From BRHc4a sp049323755 (lineage in GTDB: Bacteria > Bacillota > Desulfotomaculia > Desulfotomaculales > Desulfocucumaceae), in contig JBMOPE010000038.1 of NCBI GenBank assembly GCA_049323755.1, positions 1 through 64,000 of the forward strand: a stretch of DNA of 64,000 bases, written 5' to 3'. Of the stretch, positions 23,624-33,020 are shown one piece after another. The notes under the pieces are model-generated. The model made no database searches. It was not told the origin of the DNA and saw nothing but the letters and a program-made list of their open reading frames with translations. Every line of letters begins with the position of its first letter. Within the stretch, counting starts at the first letter, position 1. The position numbers were made by a program, and so were the translations under genes.

Positions 23624-24664
23624 TTATTCCATCATCTTTTTTGCACAATCAACAATATCACTGGCATCCCGGTAAAAAGCCTGTTCGAGCGTGTAACTGG
23701 CCGGGGTCGGAACGTCCGGGCAGGAAACCCGCTTAACAGGAGCCTTTAAAAAACTGAATCCTTTTTCAGCAACAAATGCAGCAATTTCGGCTCCGACTCC
23801 CCCGGTTTTCCATCCCACATCGGCTATCATCAACCGGCCTGTCTTTTTAAGTGAATTCAGTATAATCTCTTCGTCAAGCGGCTTTAAAGTCCGCGGGTCT
23901 ATCACTTCCACGTCTATATTAAGTGTATGCAGCTCATCCGCCGCCCTTAACGCTTCAATAACCATATAGGAGATGGCCACTATAGTGATGTCCTTCCCCG
24001 GCCTCCTGACCACGCCTTGCCCGAAAGGAATGGTATATGCCTCCTCCGGAACATATCCCGTTTGCTTAAAACACCAGCGGTGCTCTATTATTAATACCGG
24101 GTTGTTGTCCGCAATGGCCGTTAGGAGCAAGCCCTTGGCGTCATAAGGGCTGCTGGGCATCACCAGTTTCAGCCCGGGCACATGCATGAACAGTCCATGC
24201 AATGCTTGAGAGTGTTGAGCGGCAGAGCCCCACCCCCGGCCAATTACAGACCAGATAACCAGAGGCGTTTTTATGCGCCCTCCGAACATGTAGCTCCACT
24301 TGGAAGCATGGTTGACAATCTGATCCATTGCCATTAATAAAAAGTCAGGCCGGTTATGGCAATATACGGGGCGCATACCCGTCAGTGCAGCCCCAATAGC
24401 CACCCCCGTCAAGGCATTTTCCGATATCGGGGTATCGAATACCCTGTCAGGGCCGTATTTTGTATGCAGGTTCAGGGTAGCCCCAAACATTCCTCCGGGA
24501 TCATCAACCCCCTGCCCCATTATAAAAACACGGTCGTCCAAGGAAAGAGCTATATCCAGAGCCTCGCGCACCGCTTCTGCGTGGGAGACCTTCCTTGCGC
24601 CATACGGCTCATTATTTTCAACAACATACTTCTGTTTTTCTAAGAGAATTTTTGTCCAGGGCAT
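23624..24664 (-). CDS. 2-oxoacid dehydrogenase E1 beta-like (transketolase-type) subunit
   Basis: This 346-residue protein matches the beta subunit of heterotetrameric E1 enzymes (PDH/acetoin dehydrogenase type). It has the pyrimidine-binding domain (about 25-200, DRVFDTPISENALTGVAIGAA and QIVNHASKWSYM) and the transketolase C-terminal domain (about 215-335, VEVIDPRTLKPLDEE). With the alpha subunit encoded 15 nt upstream it would form a thiamine-diphosphate enzyme. No E2 acyltransferase or E3 is nearby. The position inside a nucleotide-sugar operon suggests two-carbon transfer to a keto-sugar rather than acyl-CoA formation, an inference. AAAAGGAGAT precedes the ATG. Confidence 0.85.
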   Translation of the reverse strand: MPWTKILLEKQKYVVENNEPYGARKVSHAEAVREALDIALSLDDRVFIMGQGVDDPGGMFGATLNLHTKYGPDRVFDTPISENALTGVAIGAALTGMRPVYCHNRPDFLLMAMDQIVNHASKWSYMFGGRIKTPLVIWSVIGRGWGSAAQHSQALHGLFMHVPGLKLVMPSSPYDAKGLLLTAIADNNPVLIIEHRWCFKQTGYVPEEAYTIPFGQGVVRRPGKDITIVAISYMVIEALRAADELHTLNIDVEVIDPRTLKPLDEEIILNSLKKTGRLMIADVGWKTGGVGAEIAAFVAEKGFSFLKAPVKRVSCPDVPTPASYTLEQAFYRDASDIVDCAKKMME

Positions 24665-24679
24665 GTTTCTTATCTCCTT

Positions 24680-25690
24680 TTACAGGTATAGCCCCATATA
24701 TATTTCGTCCTTATCCGGGAGTGGGCTTTCACGGGCAAACTGAAACGCATCCTTAATTTCCATGTCAATCATTTCACAGATTACCCCTATCCCGCCCGGT
24801 GTAAGCATGGACCGGTCAACCAGGAAGCTCTCAAAAGACTTCACGGGGCACCTTTTTTCCCATATATCCAGTTCCTCTTGCGTTCTGTACCCCAACTCAA
24901 CGCCGGTCCCCCCTCCGTGGTGATCGCTTAGACGGTACGTCTTGCATTCCAGCAATGACGGGCCTTTTCCAATACGGGCATCGGTAATGGCCCTATTGGC
25001 AGCGTTAAAAACTTCAATTACATTATTACCGTCAACCCGGTACCCAGGGATGAAAAAGGGCTCTCCCCTGCGATAAATCTCATCGTTTGGCTGTCTATTA
25101 TTCAGAGGTGAACAAACAGCGTACAGGTTATTTTCACAGACAAATACAACTGGAAGCTCCTTAAGCTTGGCGAAGTTTAAACTTTCATAAAAAACTCCCT
25201 CTTCCACCGCTCCATCACCAAAAAAAGCTACAGAAACAGCGCCGTTTTTTTGCAGGGCCGCCCCCAGGGCAGCCCCGGCAGCCAGGGGGATGCACCCCCC
25301 AACAATTGAGGAGGAACCTGGAAACCCTGACTCTATATCAATAAGGTGCATCGATCCCCCCCTGCCTCTGGAGCAACCGGTATCCTTATTATAAAGTTCG
25401 GCAATCATAGCCTTTAAATCACCGCCCTTGGCGATATAATGGCCATGCCCCCTGTGATTGCTAAATACAGTGTCGCCCGCCTTCAGGCAGGCGCACACTC
25501 CTGCAGCAACCGCTTCCTGACCGATGCAGAGATGGACGGGCGTCTTCATTTCATTCTGGAAGTAAAGCTCCGCAATCTTCTGCTCAATTTTTCTTATTTT
25601 TAACATATCAATATAAAGGTATATAAGTACCTCGTCCGAAATACCCCAAGTATTAAAAACCATACGATAACAAACCCCATTTTCCGGCAA
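24680..25690 (-). CDS. 2-oxoacid dehydrogenase E1 alpha-like (ThDP-binding) subunit
   Basis: This 336-residue protein carries the thiamine-diphosphate motif, GDG at 158-160 ending at NN 187-188 (GDGAVEEGVFYESLNFAKL...), and the RGHGHYIAKGG and GRGGSMH blocks of E1 alpha subunits. It pairs with the beta subunit just downstream. The first start (TTG 25690) has no clear ribosome site; the ATG at 25663 is an alternative that keeps the whole domain. In antibiotic clusters such E1 alpha/beta pairs without E2/E3 (AviB1/AviB2 of avilamycin, from memory) attach two-carbon branches to keto-sugars. Confidence 0.85.
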   Translation of the reverse strand: MPENGVCYRMVFNTWGISDEVLIYLYIDMLKIRKIEQKIAELYFQNEMKTPVHLCIGQEAVAAGVCACLKAGDTVFSNHRGHGHYIAKGGDLKAMIAELYNKDTGCSRGRGGSMHLIDIESGFPGSSSIVGGCIPLAAGAALGAALQKNGAVSVAFFGDGAVEEGVFYESLNFAKLKELPVVFVCENNLYAVCSPLNNRQPNDEIYRRGEPFFIPGYRVDGNNVIEVFNAANRAITDARIGKGPSLLECKTYRLSDHHGGGTGVELGYRTQEELDIWEKRCPVKSFESFLVDRSMLTPGGIGVICEMIDMEIKDAFQFARESPLPDKDEIYMGLYL

Positions 25691-25735
25691 ATTAGTTTCG
25701 TGTGCCGCCTATTATTTTGAATACCAAACATCAAG

Positions 25736-26920
25736 TTAGATTTTATCCCGTATAAAATCCCTAAGGCTCCCCCCATTAAACAAAAAACCCTTTATCCCTG
25801 CCTTGCGGGCAGCCTCCAAATCGGTATCTTTATCACCAATAGCAATGCTTCTGTCTTTATCTACCGGCCATTCTTCCATTGCCCGCAGGAAAAGGCCCGG
25901 GGCCGGTTTGCGGCAGCTGCAGGCCACTTTATAGGACCCGGCGCCGGCTTCAGGGTGATGGGGACAATAGTAAAAGGCATCAATATGAGCACCTATTTGG
26001 GCCAACTGGTTATTCATCCAGCTATGCAGTTTGATAACCGTCTCCTCATTGTAATATCCCCTTGCCACTCCGCTCTGGTTTGTCACGACAATAACCAGAT
26101 AACCGTAATCATTAAGATATTTAACCGCTTCCCTTGCACCATCTGTCCAGATAAATTGGCCGGGAAGGTGGACATAACCCTTATCTATATTAAGCACTCC
26201 GTCTCTGTCCAGAAAGACCGCCGGTTTTTTCATCCTTACAGGAAGAATCTTTCTAGCCCTTTCCAAGTCTTTGGGCACCCCGATATCAATAAAAAAACCA
26301 TGGAAAGGCCATCCCCACACCAGACCCCTTTTAGCAAGGAGCGGAATAACATCCTTTTCCAAAGAACAGGGAGACCGCCGTATCTCGGCTATTATCTCTC
26401 TACTCATCCAGTAGTAGCCGCCATTGATTAAACCCGCGCTTTTAACGCCCTTTTCTTCAAATCCATTGACCTGGCAGCCATTCACCCGGGCCTTTCCATA
26501 GCGGGAAGCGTTGGAAACTCCCCGCAGCGCCATTTTCACCAGCCAGTGCCCGTCAGGCTTCCGGCATAAGAGGTCCAAATAATTAAAATCGAAAAAAGTA
26601 TCGCCATTTATTAAAAGAAATTCATCTTCAAGTATGTCGCCCGCCTTAAGGATCGCCCCTGCCGTTCCCGCCGGCTGGCCCTCAAAAACATACCGAAAGG
26701 TAGCCCTGAAAAGCTTCCCACCGCCAAAATGCTGGAATATCTTCTCCCCCTTGTATCCACAAAGGAAAATTATCTCCCTGAAACCGTGGCGGGTAACGTT
26801 AAAAACCAAATATTCAAGGAATGGCCGGCCGTTAATGTCAAGAAGGGGTTTCGGGGTATCCGCAGTAAGATTTCCCAAACGGCTGCCCAATCCGCCAACC
26901 AGAATAACAGCCTGTTTCAT
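25736..26920 (-). CDS. hddC-gmhB: Fused heptose-1-phosphate guanylyltransferase and heptose-1,7-bisphosphate phosphatase
   Basis: This 394-residue bifunctional protein has an N-terminal nucleotidyltransferase (about 1-225; VGGLGSRLGNLTADTPKPLL, LLINGDTFFD) matching HddC. A C-terminal HAD phosphatase (about 232-394; Asp238 and Asp240 in FLDRDGVLN, zinc cysteines/histidines in CPHHPEAG and CSCRKP) matches GmhB. In GDP-D-glycero-D-manno-heptose synthesis GmhB removes the 7-phosphate, and HddC then adds GMP from GTP, so the fusion joins consecutive steps. The frame opens at 27010, but GGAGTG lies 8 nt before the ATG at 26920, where homology starts. Confidence 0.88.
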   Translation of the reverse strand: MKQAVILVGGLGSRLGNLTADTPKPLLDINGRPFLEYLVFNVTRHGFREIIFLCGYKGEKIFQHFGGGKLFRATFRYVFEGQPAGTAGAILKAGDILEDEFLLINGDTFFDFNYLDLLCRKPDGHWLVKMALRGVSNASRYGKARVNGCQVNGFEEKGVKSAGLINGGYYWMSREIIAEIRRSPCSLEKDVIPLLAKRGLVWGWPFHGFFIDIGVPKDLERARKILPVRMKKPAVFLDRDGVLNIDKGYVHLPGQFIWTDGAREAVKYLNDYGYLVIVVTNQSGVARGYYNEETVIKLHSWMNNQLAQIGAHIDAFYYCPHHPEAGAGSYKVACSCRKPAPGLFLRAMEEWPVDKDRSIAIGDKDTDLEAARKAGIKGFLFNGGSLRDFIRDKI

Positions 26921-27025
26921 TGACAACACTCCATCACTAAAAGGATATACCCAATATTGTACAGCATTAAAGGACTGCCCCAGCCATTCTGGCTTTTTGA
27001 ATTCCGGCAAAAGCTTATTTCTGGA

Positions 27026-28237
27026 TTAGCTTTTATTTTTGATAAAATCCCCGATAACCTCAGCCAGATAATCGATTTGTTCCTCGTTAATATCCTGGTG
27101 AACTCCTATATGCAGGCCGTGGTCAGCCACATACTCGGCTTCCGGAAAATCGCCCATTCTGTATCCCAAAAAGCTGAATCCCGAGCACTGAGTAGGCATG
27201 GACTGGAAAAGGTTTCTGCTGTCTATGCCGTTTTTCTCGAGGAAAATCACAAATTCATCTCTGGTGAAGGGCGCTGATTCTTTAAGTATGATGGGAAAGG
27301 CATGGGGACCGATTATTTCATAGTCCTCTTCTTTAATGGTATACATGAAATCAGAGTATTTTTTAATAATCTCACACATGGCGCAGAAATTATCCCGGCG
27401 TTTTTTTATTATCTCATCGTAGTGTTCCAAAGACCCCAGGCCAAGGGCGGCTTCCAGCTCGTTCATCTTGGACGAAAAGCCGTGTCTTTCAAAAACAAAG
27501 CGAATATCGGTATTTGCCGGGTTGTCGAAACGCTTTGCGCAATACCCTGACGTTGTGTTGGAAACACAGGTTTTGCACTTGCAGGCGCGTCCGTGAGAAC
27601 GCAGCGATCGTAGTATTTCAGCCTTTTCCTTATCATCAGTAAGCACTATTCCGCCCTCACCGGTAGTAATAATGTGGGCAACATACAGGCTGAAGGCCGC
27701 CATGTGTCCCAGGGTTCCTATTTTCTTTCCCCTGTACTCGGCGCCGTGGGCCTCTGCCGCATCTTCAATAACATATAAATTGAATTGTTTTGCAATGTCG
27801 TTGATCTCATCCATGGCGGCGGGTTTACCCATCAGGTGAACCGGTAAAATAGCTATGGTGCGTTCTGTAATGGCATTTTTGATCAGAGCGGGGTTGATAT
27901 TTAGCGTTTCACGTTCAATATCCACGAAAACAGGCGTAAAACCCGCATGAAGCACTGCGTTGCCTGTTGCCACGAAGCTTAAAGACGGAACAATAACCTC
28001 ATCGCCGCGTTTGGCGCCAAAATCATACAGCACGGACAGAGCAAGGGCTATGGCATCTGTCCCGGAACTAACGGCCACCGCTTCGCTTATTCCATACAGT
28101 TCTGAAAACTCTTTTTCAAATTGGCAAACCAGCCTGCCGCAGGAAATTCTCTTGCTTTCTAGGGCCTCAAGAACCAATTCTTTGGACTTGCTGGTAATAG
28201 TTATGGTCCCAAAAGGTATTCTTTTGACTTCTCCCAA
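27026..28237 (-). CDS. PLP/PMP-dependent sugar 3-dehydrase-like DegT protein with His for Lys
   Basis: This 403-residue protein has the DegT/DnrJ/EryC1 fold (SSGTDAIALALSVL, VIEDAAEAHGAEY), but the cofactor lysine of aminotransferases is replaced by His188 in SLYVAHIITTGEGG. The other DegT protein of this locus has TKN there. The same swap marks the 3-deoxygenating enzymes ColD (GDP-4-keto-6-deoxymannose) and E1/RfbH (CDP-4-keto-6-deoxyglucose). Cys219, 221, 224 and 233, followed by AKRF, align with the iron-sulfur region of E1/RfbH. It probably removes the C3 hydroxyl of a 4-keto-6-deoxy sugar. TTG at 28237 follows AGAGGGGG; the longer frame would overlap hddA. Confidence 0.8.
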   Translation of the reverse strand: MGEVKRIPFGTITITSKSKELVLEALESKRISCGRLVCQFEKEFSELYGISEAVAVSSGTDAIALALSVLYDFGAKRGDEVIVPSLSFVATGNAVLHAGFTPVFVDIERETLNINPALIKNAITERTIAILPVHLMGKPAAMDEINDIAKQFNLYVIEDAAEAHGAEYRGKKIGTLGHMAAFSLYVAHIITTGEGGIVLTDDKEKAEILRSLRSHGRACKCKTCVSNTTSGYCAKRFDNPANTDIRFVFERHGFSSKMNELEAALGLGSLEHYDEIIKKRRDNFCAMCEIIKKYSDFMYTIKEEDYEIIGPHAFPIILKESAPFTRDEFVIFLEKNGIDSRNLFQSMPTQCSGFSFLGYRMGDFPEAEYVADHGLHIGVHQDINEEQIDYLAEVIGDFIKNKS

Positions 28238-28274
28238 AAAAAAACCCCCTCTGCTACTAAAAGCGCTGTTTATA

Positions 28275-29258
28275 CTAATCATTGCTGTAGTAAACAATCT
28301 GGCTTCCCGAATTTTCGAAACGGATGGGCACATGTAAGAGTCCGCTCAGGGATTCTTTAACTCTTTCCCGAAGTTCCGGCCTTATAAAGAACAGAATAAA
28401 ACCTCCCCCTCCGGCGCCTATAAGCTTCCCTCCGGTGGCCCCCGCTTTTAATGCGGTATCGTAAATATAATTGATATAGGGAGTGGATATTTTATTTGTC
28501 AAACTGCGTTTGAGTTTCCAGCTTTCATCCAAAAGCTTCCCAAAACTCTCCAGGTCTCCATCTCCGGTAATTATATCTATAGCCTCATCCACCATCTGGT
28601 GCATTGCTCTTAATTCAGCCGCCTTATTGGGTGTGTTTCTTATTTGCTCACCAGCGATTTGGGAGGCAGTTCTCGAAAACCCTGTAAAAAAAAGCATTAA
28701 ATGGTTTTGAAGCTGATCCAGCCTTTGTTGTTCCAGGGTAATCGGCTGCACCTGGATGTCATCTTTGCCGAAATCAACACGGTTAAGACCGCCCATACTC
28801 ACCAAAACCTGGTCCTGGGAACCCACATTTTCCTTTATCCTTTCCTGTTCTATGAAAATAGCTTCCCGGGCCAGCTGCATCTTGCCGATCATTCTCCCTT
28901 TCAGGGCATAAAGCGCGTGAAGGAGGCCCACGGTAAAGGATGAACTGGATCCCAACCCCGTTCTGGCCGGCAGGTCTCCGTTATAGTGGATCTCCACACC
29001 ATCGGAAATGTCCATAAACCTGAGAGTTTCCCTTACCGAAGGGTGCCTAATCTCTTCGGTGTTGTAAACATGTTCCATCTGGGAATAGACTATCCGGTGC
29101 TTGTGTTCAAAGAAGGGCGGCAGGTATCTCAGGGTAATGTAACAATATTTGTTGATAGTAGTTCCCAACACCGCCCCGCCGTTTTCCATGTACCATACCG
29201 GGTAATCCGTGCCCCCGCCGAAAAAAGAGAGCCTAAAAGGAGTCCTGCTGATAATCAT
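28275..29258 (-). CDS. hddA: D-glycero-alpha-D-manno-heptose 7-phosphate kinase
   Basis: This 327-residue GHMP kinase phosphorylates heptose 7-phosphate at C1 in GDP-heptose synthesis. N-terminal RTPFRLSFFGGGTDYP, the ATP loop GLGSSSSFTVGLLHALYA and the third motif KLIGAGGGGFILFF are all intact and match HddA better than galactokinase or mevalonate kinase. It lies between the SDR gene and the His-type dehydrase, 19 nt after the former, in one operon. With gmhA (33021) and hddC-gmhB it completes the GDP-D-glycero-D-manno-heptose pathway. Confidence 0.92.
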   Translation of the reverse strand: MIISRTPFRLSFFGGGTDYPVWYMENGGAVLGTTINKYCYITLRYLPPFFEHKHRIVYSQMEHVYNTEEIRHPSVRETLRFMDISDGVEIHYNGDLPARTGLGSSSSFTVGLLHALYALKGRMIGKMQLAREAIFIEQERIKENVGSQDQVLVSMGGLNRVDFGKDDIQVQPITLEQQRLDQLQNHLMLFFTGFSRTASQIAGEQIRNTPNKAAELRAMHQMVDEAIDIITGDGDLESFGKLLDESWKLKRSLTNKISTPYINYIYDTALKAGATGGKLIGAGGGGFILFFIRPELRERVKESLSGLLHVPIRFENSGSQIVYYSND

Positions 29259-29277
29259 TCGCTACACATCCATTTAG

Positions 29278-30210
29278 TTAAATATTGGAAAACTGATTTT
29301 TCCTGATAACCTGAAAGCCTTTTATCAGCTCAGCGATCCCGTCCTGCAGTGAGAAAGCCGGCTTAAAACCTGTTTTTTCTATTTTTTCATTGCTTACAAT
29401 ATAATTTCTCTTATCGGGATCTTCCCCTATTTCCGACTCCATAAAATAAAAATCCGGGACCTGCTTTTTTATTTCCTCGCATAACTCACGCTTGCTCAAA
29501 TTGGTGTCGCTTAAGCCCACATTATAGGGTTCGTTTTTCATTTTTTGATAATTTTCAAGGCAGTGTATAAACGCCCCGGCCACATCGCGGACGTGAATGT
29601 AATTCCTTTTAAAATTGGCCTCAAAAAGCACTACATAACGGTCATTAACAGCCCGATAAGTAAAATCATTAACCAGGAGGTCCAGCCGCATCCTCGGGCT
29701 GATTCCGAATACCGTGGCCAGCCGCAGAGTTATGCAATTACCGGCATTTAACAGCATTTCTTCTATTTCCACTTTTAAGCGGCCATAAAGGGATATGGGG
29801 TTTAAAGGAGTTTCTTCAGTGCAGTAAATGCCTTCCTGACCCACGCCATATCCGGAATTTGTAGTTGGGAAAATAATAATCTGGCCCTTGCCCCGCAGAT
29901 CCAGCAGCATCTTGATAGCGTCAAAGTTAACTGTTTGGGCGCCCACAGGGTCGTTTTTGCATAAAGGCGCTCCCGTCAGGCAGGCCAATGGGATAACAGC
30001 ATCAACGTCTTTTAAGCATTCGGACATCAAGCCGCGGTCCCTGGCATCCCCCCGGATAATTGTAAGCCTTTTATTGTGACAGCAGTCCAGCAGAGCTGCC
30101 TGGTTAAACATAAAATTGTCAACGGCTATAATGCCATGACCTTTTTCCAGCAATTGCGGTACCAGTACCGATCCTATGTAGCCGGCAGCCCCGGTGACCA
30201 GAATTTTCAT
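29278..30210 (-). CDS. NAD-dependent sugar epimerase/dehydratase (extended SDR)
   Basis: This 310-residue SDR has Rossmann motif TGAAGYIG, DNFMFNQAALLDCC, the catalytic TTNSGYG serine/threonine block and YGRLKVE (Tyr-x3-Lys). It is related to nucleotide-sugar epimerases and reductases. In this operon it probably acts on the GDP-4-keto sugar made by Gmd, for example as an epimerase or the final reductase. The exact step is not determined. AGGAGGG lies before the ATG. The gene follows the fcl-like gene by 23 nt. Confidence 0.82.
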   Translation of the reverse strand: MKILVTGAAGYIGSVLVPQLLEKGHGIIAVDNFMFNQAALLDCCHNKRLTIIRGDARDRGLMSECLKDVDAVIPLACLTGAPLCKNDPVGAQTVNFDAIKMLLDLRGKGQIIIFPTTNSGYGVGQEGIYCTEETPLNPISLYGRLKVEIEEMLLNAGNCITLRLATVFGISPRMRLDLLVNDFTYRAVNDRYVVLFEANFKRNYIHVRDVAGAFIHCLENYQKMKNEPYNVGLSDTNLSKRELCEEIKKQVPDFYFMESEIGEDPDKRNYIVSNEKIEKTGFKPAFSLQDGIAELIKGFQVIRKNQFSNI

Positions 30211-30233
30211 GTGTTAGTCTTCCCTCCTCACTT

Positions 30234-31160
30234 TTATTGGTGTTTTAGATACCATTCATATGTTCTTTTAATTCCTTCTTCCAATCTTACCCCTGGCTTC
30301 CATCCCATCCCGCGTATTTTGGCAACATCCAGCAGTTTCCGGGCGGCTCCGTCCGGTTTGGTTTCATCAAAACAGATATCTCCGCCATAGCCGGCAATTC
30401 CCTTTATCAGGTGCGCCAGCTCCTTGATTGAAATGTCCCTTCCAAAGCCGATGTTGATCAATTCCGGCTCATTGCAGTGATTCAGCAAAAGAATACAGGC
30501 CTCAACCAGGTCATCAACATAAAGGAATTCACGCCTTGGAGAACCTGTGCCCCATACCGCCACCCCTTTTTCATTATTAACCTTGGCTTCATGTATTTTT
30601 CTTAGTAAAGCCGCCAGGACATGGCCTGAACCCGGATCGAAGTCATCATGGGGACCGTAAATGCTGGCCGGCACAACGGGAATGAAGCATGTTCCGTATT
30701 GCATGTTATAGGCCTGGCACAGCTTTATTCCGGCAATCTTGGCAACTGCATAGCATTCGCTGGTTGGTTCCGGCCGCCCGGTCAACAGGTAATCTTCTTT
30801 CATCGGCTGCGGGCAAATCCGTGGATACATGCAGGCGCTTCCCAGAAAAAGCAGTTTTTTGACCCCCGACTTCCAGGCAAAATGAATCACATTGCTTTCA
30901 ATCTGCAAATTATTGTAAATATAATCCCCCGGATATGTAATGTTGGCCTGTATGCCGCCCGATTTGCCGGCGGCAAGTATAACATAATCCGGCCTTGTGC
31001 TGAAAAAGAATTCCTTTACCCTTAACTGGTCGGTAAGATCTAACTCCGCAGGAGTTTTAGCGATGATTTTTTTATAACCATTGTTTTTCAGATAGGACAG
31101 AAAAGAACATCCAATCATATTGGTGTGACCGGCGATAAATATTTTTGAATCCCTGTTCAT
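30234..31160 (-). CDS. fcl: GDP-L-fucose synthase-like epimerase/reductase
   Basis: This 308-residue protein resembles GDP-L-fucose synthase (WcaG/Fcl), which epimerises C3/C5 and reduces C4 of GDP-4-keto-6-deoxymannose. Rossmann motif AGHTNMIG, the GGIQANITYPGDYI block, SACMYPR and YAVAKIAG (Tyr-x3-Lys) are present. It may act on a heptose or 3-deoxy analogue, as in 6-deoxyheptose pathways. AGGAGAT lies before the ATG. The GT10 fucosyltransferase-like gene at 36962 is a plausible user of its product. Confidence 0.85.
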   Translation of the reverse strand: MNRDSKIFIAGHTNMIGCSFLSYLKNNGYKKIIAKTPAELDLTDQLRVKEFFFSTRPDYVILAAGKSGGIQANITYPGDYIYNNLQIESNVIHFAWKSGVKKLLFLGSACMYPRICPQPMKEDYLLTGRPEPTSECYAVAKIAGIKLCQAYNMQYGTCFIPVVPASIYGPHDDFDPGSGHVLAALLRKIHEAKVNNEKGVAVWGTGSPRREFLYVDDLVEACILLLNHCNEPELINIGFGRDISIKELAHLIKGIAGYGGDICFDETKPDGAARKLLDVAKIRGMGWKPGVRLEEGIKRTYEWYLKHQ

Positions 31161-31178
31161 CCCGTCAATCTCCTGATT

Positions 31179-32651
31179 TTATGTGTACTTTCTTTTTATT
31201 TCCTTTGACAGTGCTTCTTTAATATGTTCAACTACCTGCCTTCCAAACTTTTGCTCCACCATTTCCAGGTATCCGTGGCTTGCGTGGAACTCTCTGAACG
31301 CCTGGTCGCGAAAACGCAAAACCTCTTCACCAGGCAAACAGCCGGTAGGCAGCGGCAATGTTTCTTCACTGTACTGCGAATACCCCAGCCAGCTGTCAGG
31401 AAGCCGCACGCCGTTCCTTACAGCATCATCGTACAGTTGCGAACCGGGGTGAGCCATAGTGCAGTAAAAGTTGGTATACTCGCAATTAAGCTCTTTTGCC
31501 AGATTTAAAGTATCCCGCATGGTCTCCAGGTCGTCGTCCGGCAAACCAAACATGAAATTACCCACCACATTAATCCCCGCCGACCTGGTCATTTCAATAA
31601 CCTTCTTGACTTTTTCCCTGTCATAGCCTCCTTTGGACACCCCGTTAAGAATCTTTTCACTTCCCGACTCAATGCCGTAACACAGCCACTTGATACCCGC
31701 CCGTTTCATTGTGTAAAGCAGTTTTTCGTTAATTGTATTGATCCTGGCGTAAGCCCACATATTCAAATCAAAGCCCTTATCAATGATTCTGTTGCAGATG
31801 TTTAAAACATGGCCTGGTTTCAGCACAAAACATTCATCAAGTATCTTAATGTTTTTAATACTGTAATTTTTCACGAGAAATTCAATTTCTTCCACAACCT
31901 TTTCCGGGCTGCGAAAGCGGACGCCCGGAGACCCGAACAATGATTTTAGCGCACAGAAGGAACAGCTAAAAGGACATCCCAGGCTTGTGTAAATCACGGC
32001 ATAGGGCTGCCTTTCGGAAAGATTATGAAAGCAATGCCAGTTGTGGGCCCGGTACTTTTCCATGGGCAGGAGATCCCAGGCCGCCATGGGTAAATCATCA
32101 AGGTTTTGAACTAGGGGCGCACTGGGATTACCCGTGACTCCATTTTCTTTCCGTAACCATAATCCCGGTATATTGTAATCCGTTACAGTTCCGCCCGACT
32201 TCAAACATTTTAAAAGTCCGGTGATTGTATAAAACCCTTCTCCCTGACAGACAAAGTCCACGTTCTCTTCCAGGAGGGTTTGTTCCGGCAGCGCCGAGGG
32301 ATGCAGGCCCCAAAGCATCACCTTTGTGCCAGGCGCCTTCTCCCTGATGGCCCGAATCAACAACCCTGCCCCATGCATTTTCCATGTGGACGCCGACAAA
32401 TGTGACCCGGTCACCACTACGCAAACCAGCATGGGGTCGTGGGTAATTACAGCGGCTGCGGAATCTTCGGGACTCATATTTTCCGCTTCCGTGTCGCAAA
32501 TAGCAGCGGAGTAGCCTTTTTCTCTAACATAAGCTGCAATCAGGGCCGCCCAGAGAGGCGGCTCTATTGCCGACACAGATTCTGCCAGCTGTCCGTAAAT
32601 ATTTTTTTTGTCGTTGGGCCGGACCAACAGCAGGTCTACTGATTTTGTCAC
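31179..32651 (-). CDS. B12-binding-domain radical SAM protein
   Basis: This 490-residue protein has an N-terminal cobalamin-binding-like Rossmann region (about 1-150, LLVRPNDKK...PPLWAALIAAYVREKGY) and a radical SAM domain with Cys226-x3-Cys230-x2-Cys233 (LGCPFSCSFC). The GIESGSEKIL and NFMFGLPDDD blocks are typical of the B12-rSAM class, which includes methyltransferases, ring-forming enzymes and epimerases. The substrate is unknown. The frame opens at 32696, but GAGGGGGG lies 7 nt before GTG at 32651. It is the first gene of the minus-strand operon and is divergent from gmhA. Confidence 0.85.
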   Translation of the reverse strand: MTKSVDLLLVRPNDKKNIYGQLAESVSAIEPPLWAALIAAYVREKGYSAAICDTEAENMSPEDSAAAVITHDPMLVCVVVTGSHLSASTWKMHGAGLLIRAIREKAPGTKVMLWGLHPSALPEQTLLEENVDFVCQGEGFYTITGLLKCLKSGGTVTDYNIPGLWLRKENGVTGNPSAPLVQNLDDLPMAAWDLLPMEKYRAHNWHCFHNLSERQPYAVIYTSLGCPFSCSFCALKSLFGSPGVRFRSPEKVVEEIEFLVKNYSIKNIKILDECFVLKPGHVLNICNRIIDKGFDLNMWAYARINTINEKLLYTMKRAGIKWLCYGIESGSEKILNGVSKGGYDREKVKKVIEMTRSAGINVVGNFMFGLPDDDLETMRDTLNLAKELNCEYTNFYCTMAHPGSQLYDDAVRNGVRLPDSWLGYSQYSEETLPLPTGCLPGEEVLRFRDQAFREFHASHGYLEMVEQKFGRQVVEHIKEALSKEIKRKYT

Positions 32652-32908
32652 CAATTTCCCCCCTCTTACCGTATATAGCATTATATAGCGCTCCACTGTT
32701 GCATGTGATAAAAATTGGGGTAATTTCCAAAAATAATGCGATCCTGTCTGAAAAAAACAAAACTGAGTAATAGCGCGAAAACAAGTAACCTACCGGTCTG
32801 ATAATTCATACACTATACAGTACCAACCATTTATTGGTTTTATTGGCCTGCGATTTCCATTATTTAGACTTTGCTGTTAAATAATAAATAGTATCTACAC
32901 TAAAAAAA

Positions 32909-32937
32909 TTGACTAATTAGAAAGGGCCTTATATTAA
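32909..32937 (+). promoter_or_regulatory. Sigma-A-type promoter for gmhA
   Basis: TTGACT, a 17-nt spacer and TATTAA lie about 85 nt before the gmhA start, in the 369-nt AT-rich gap between two divergent operons. No gene or other structure is seen in the rest of this gap. Confidence 0.55.
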
Positions 32938-33020
32938 ACAAAAATCAGCAAGTCGAAAATGAGAAAGTATTATGCGCTGATAGTTTTCAAACTAACACGG
33001 CAAAGCTGGGGAGAAAAAAA

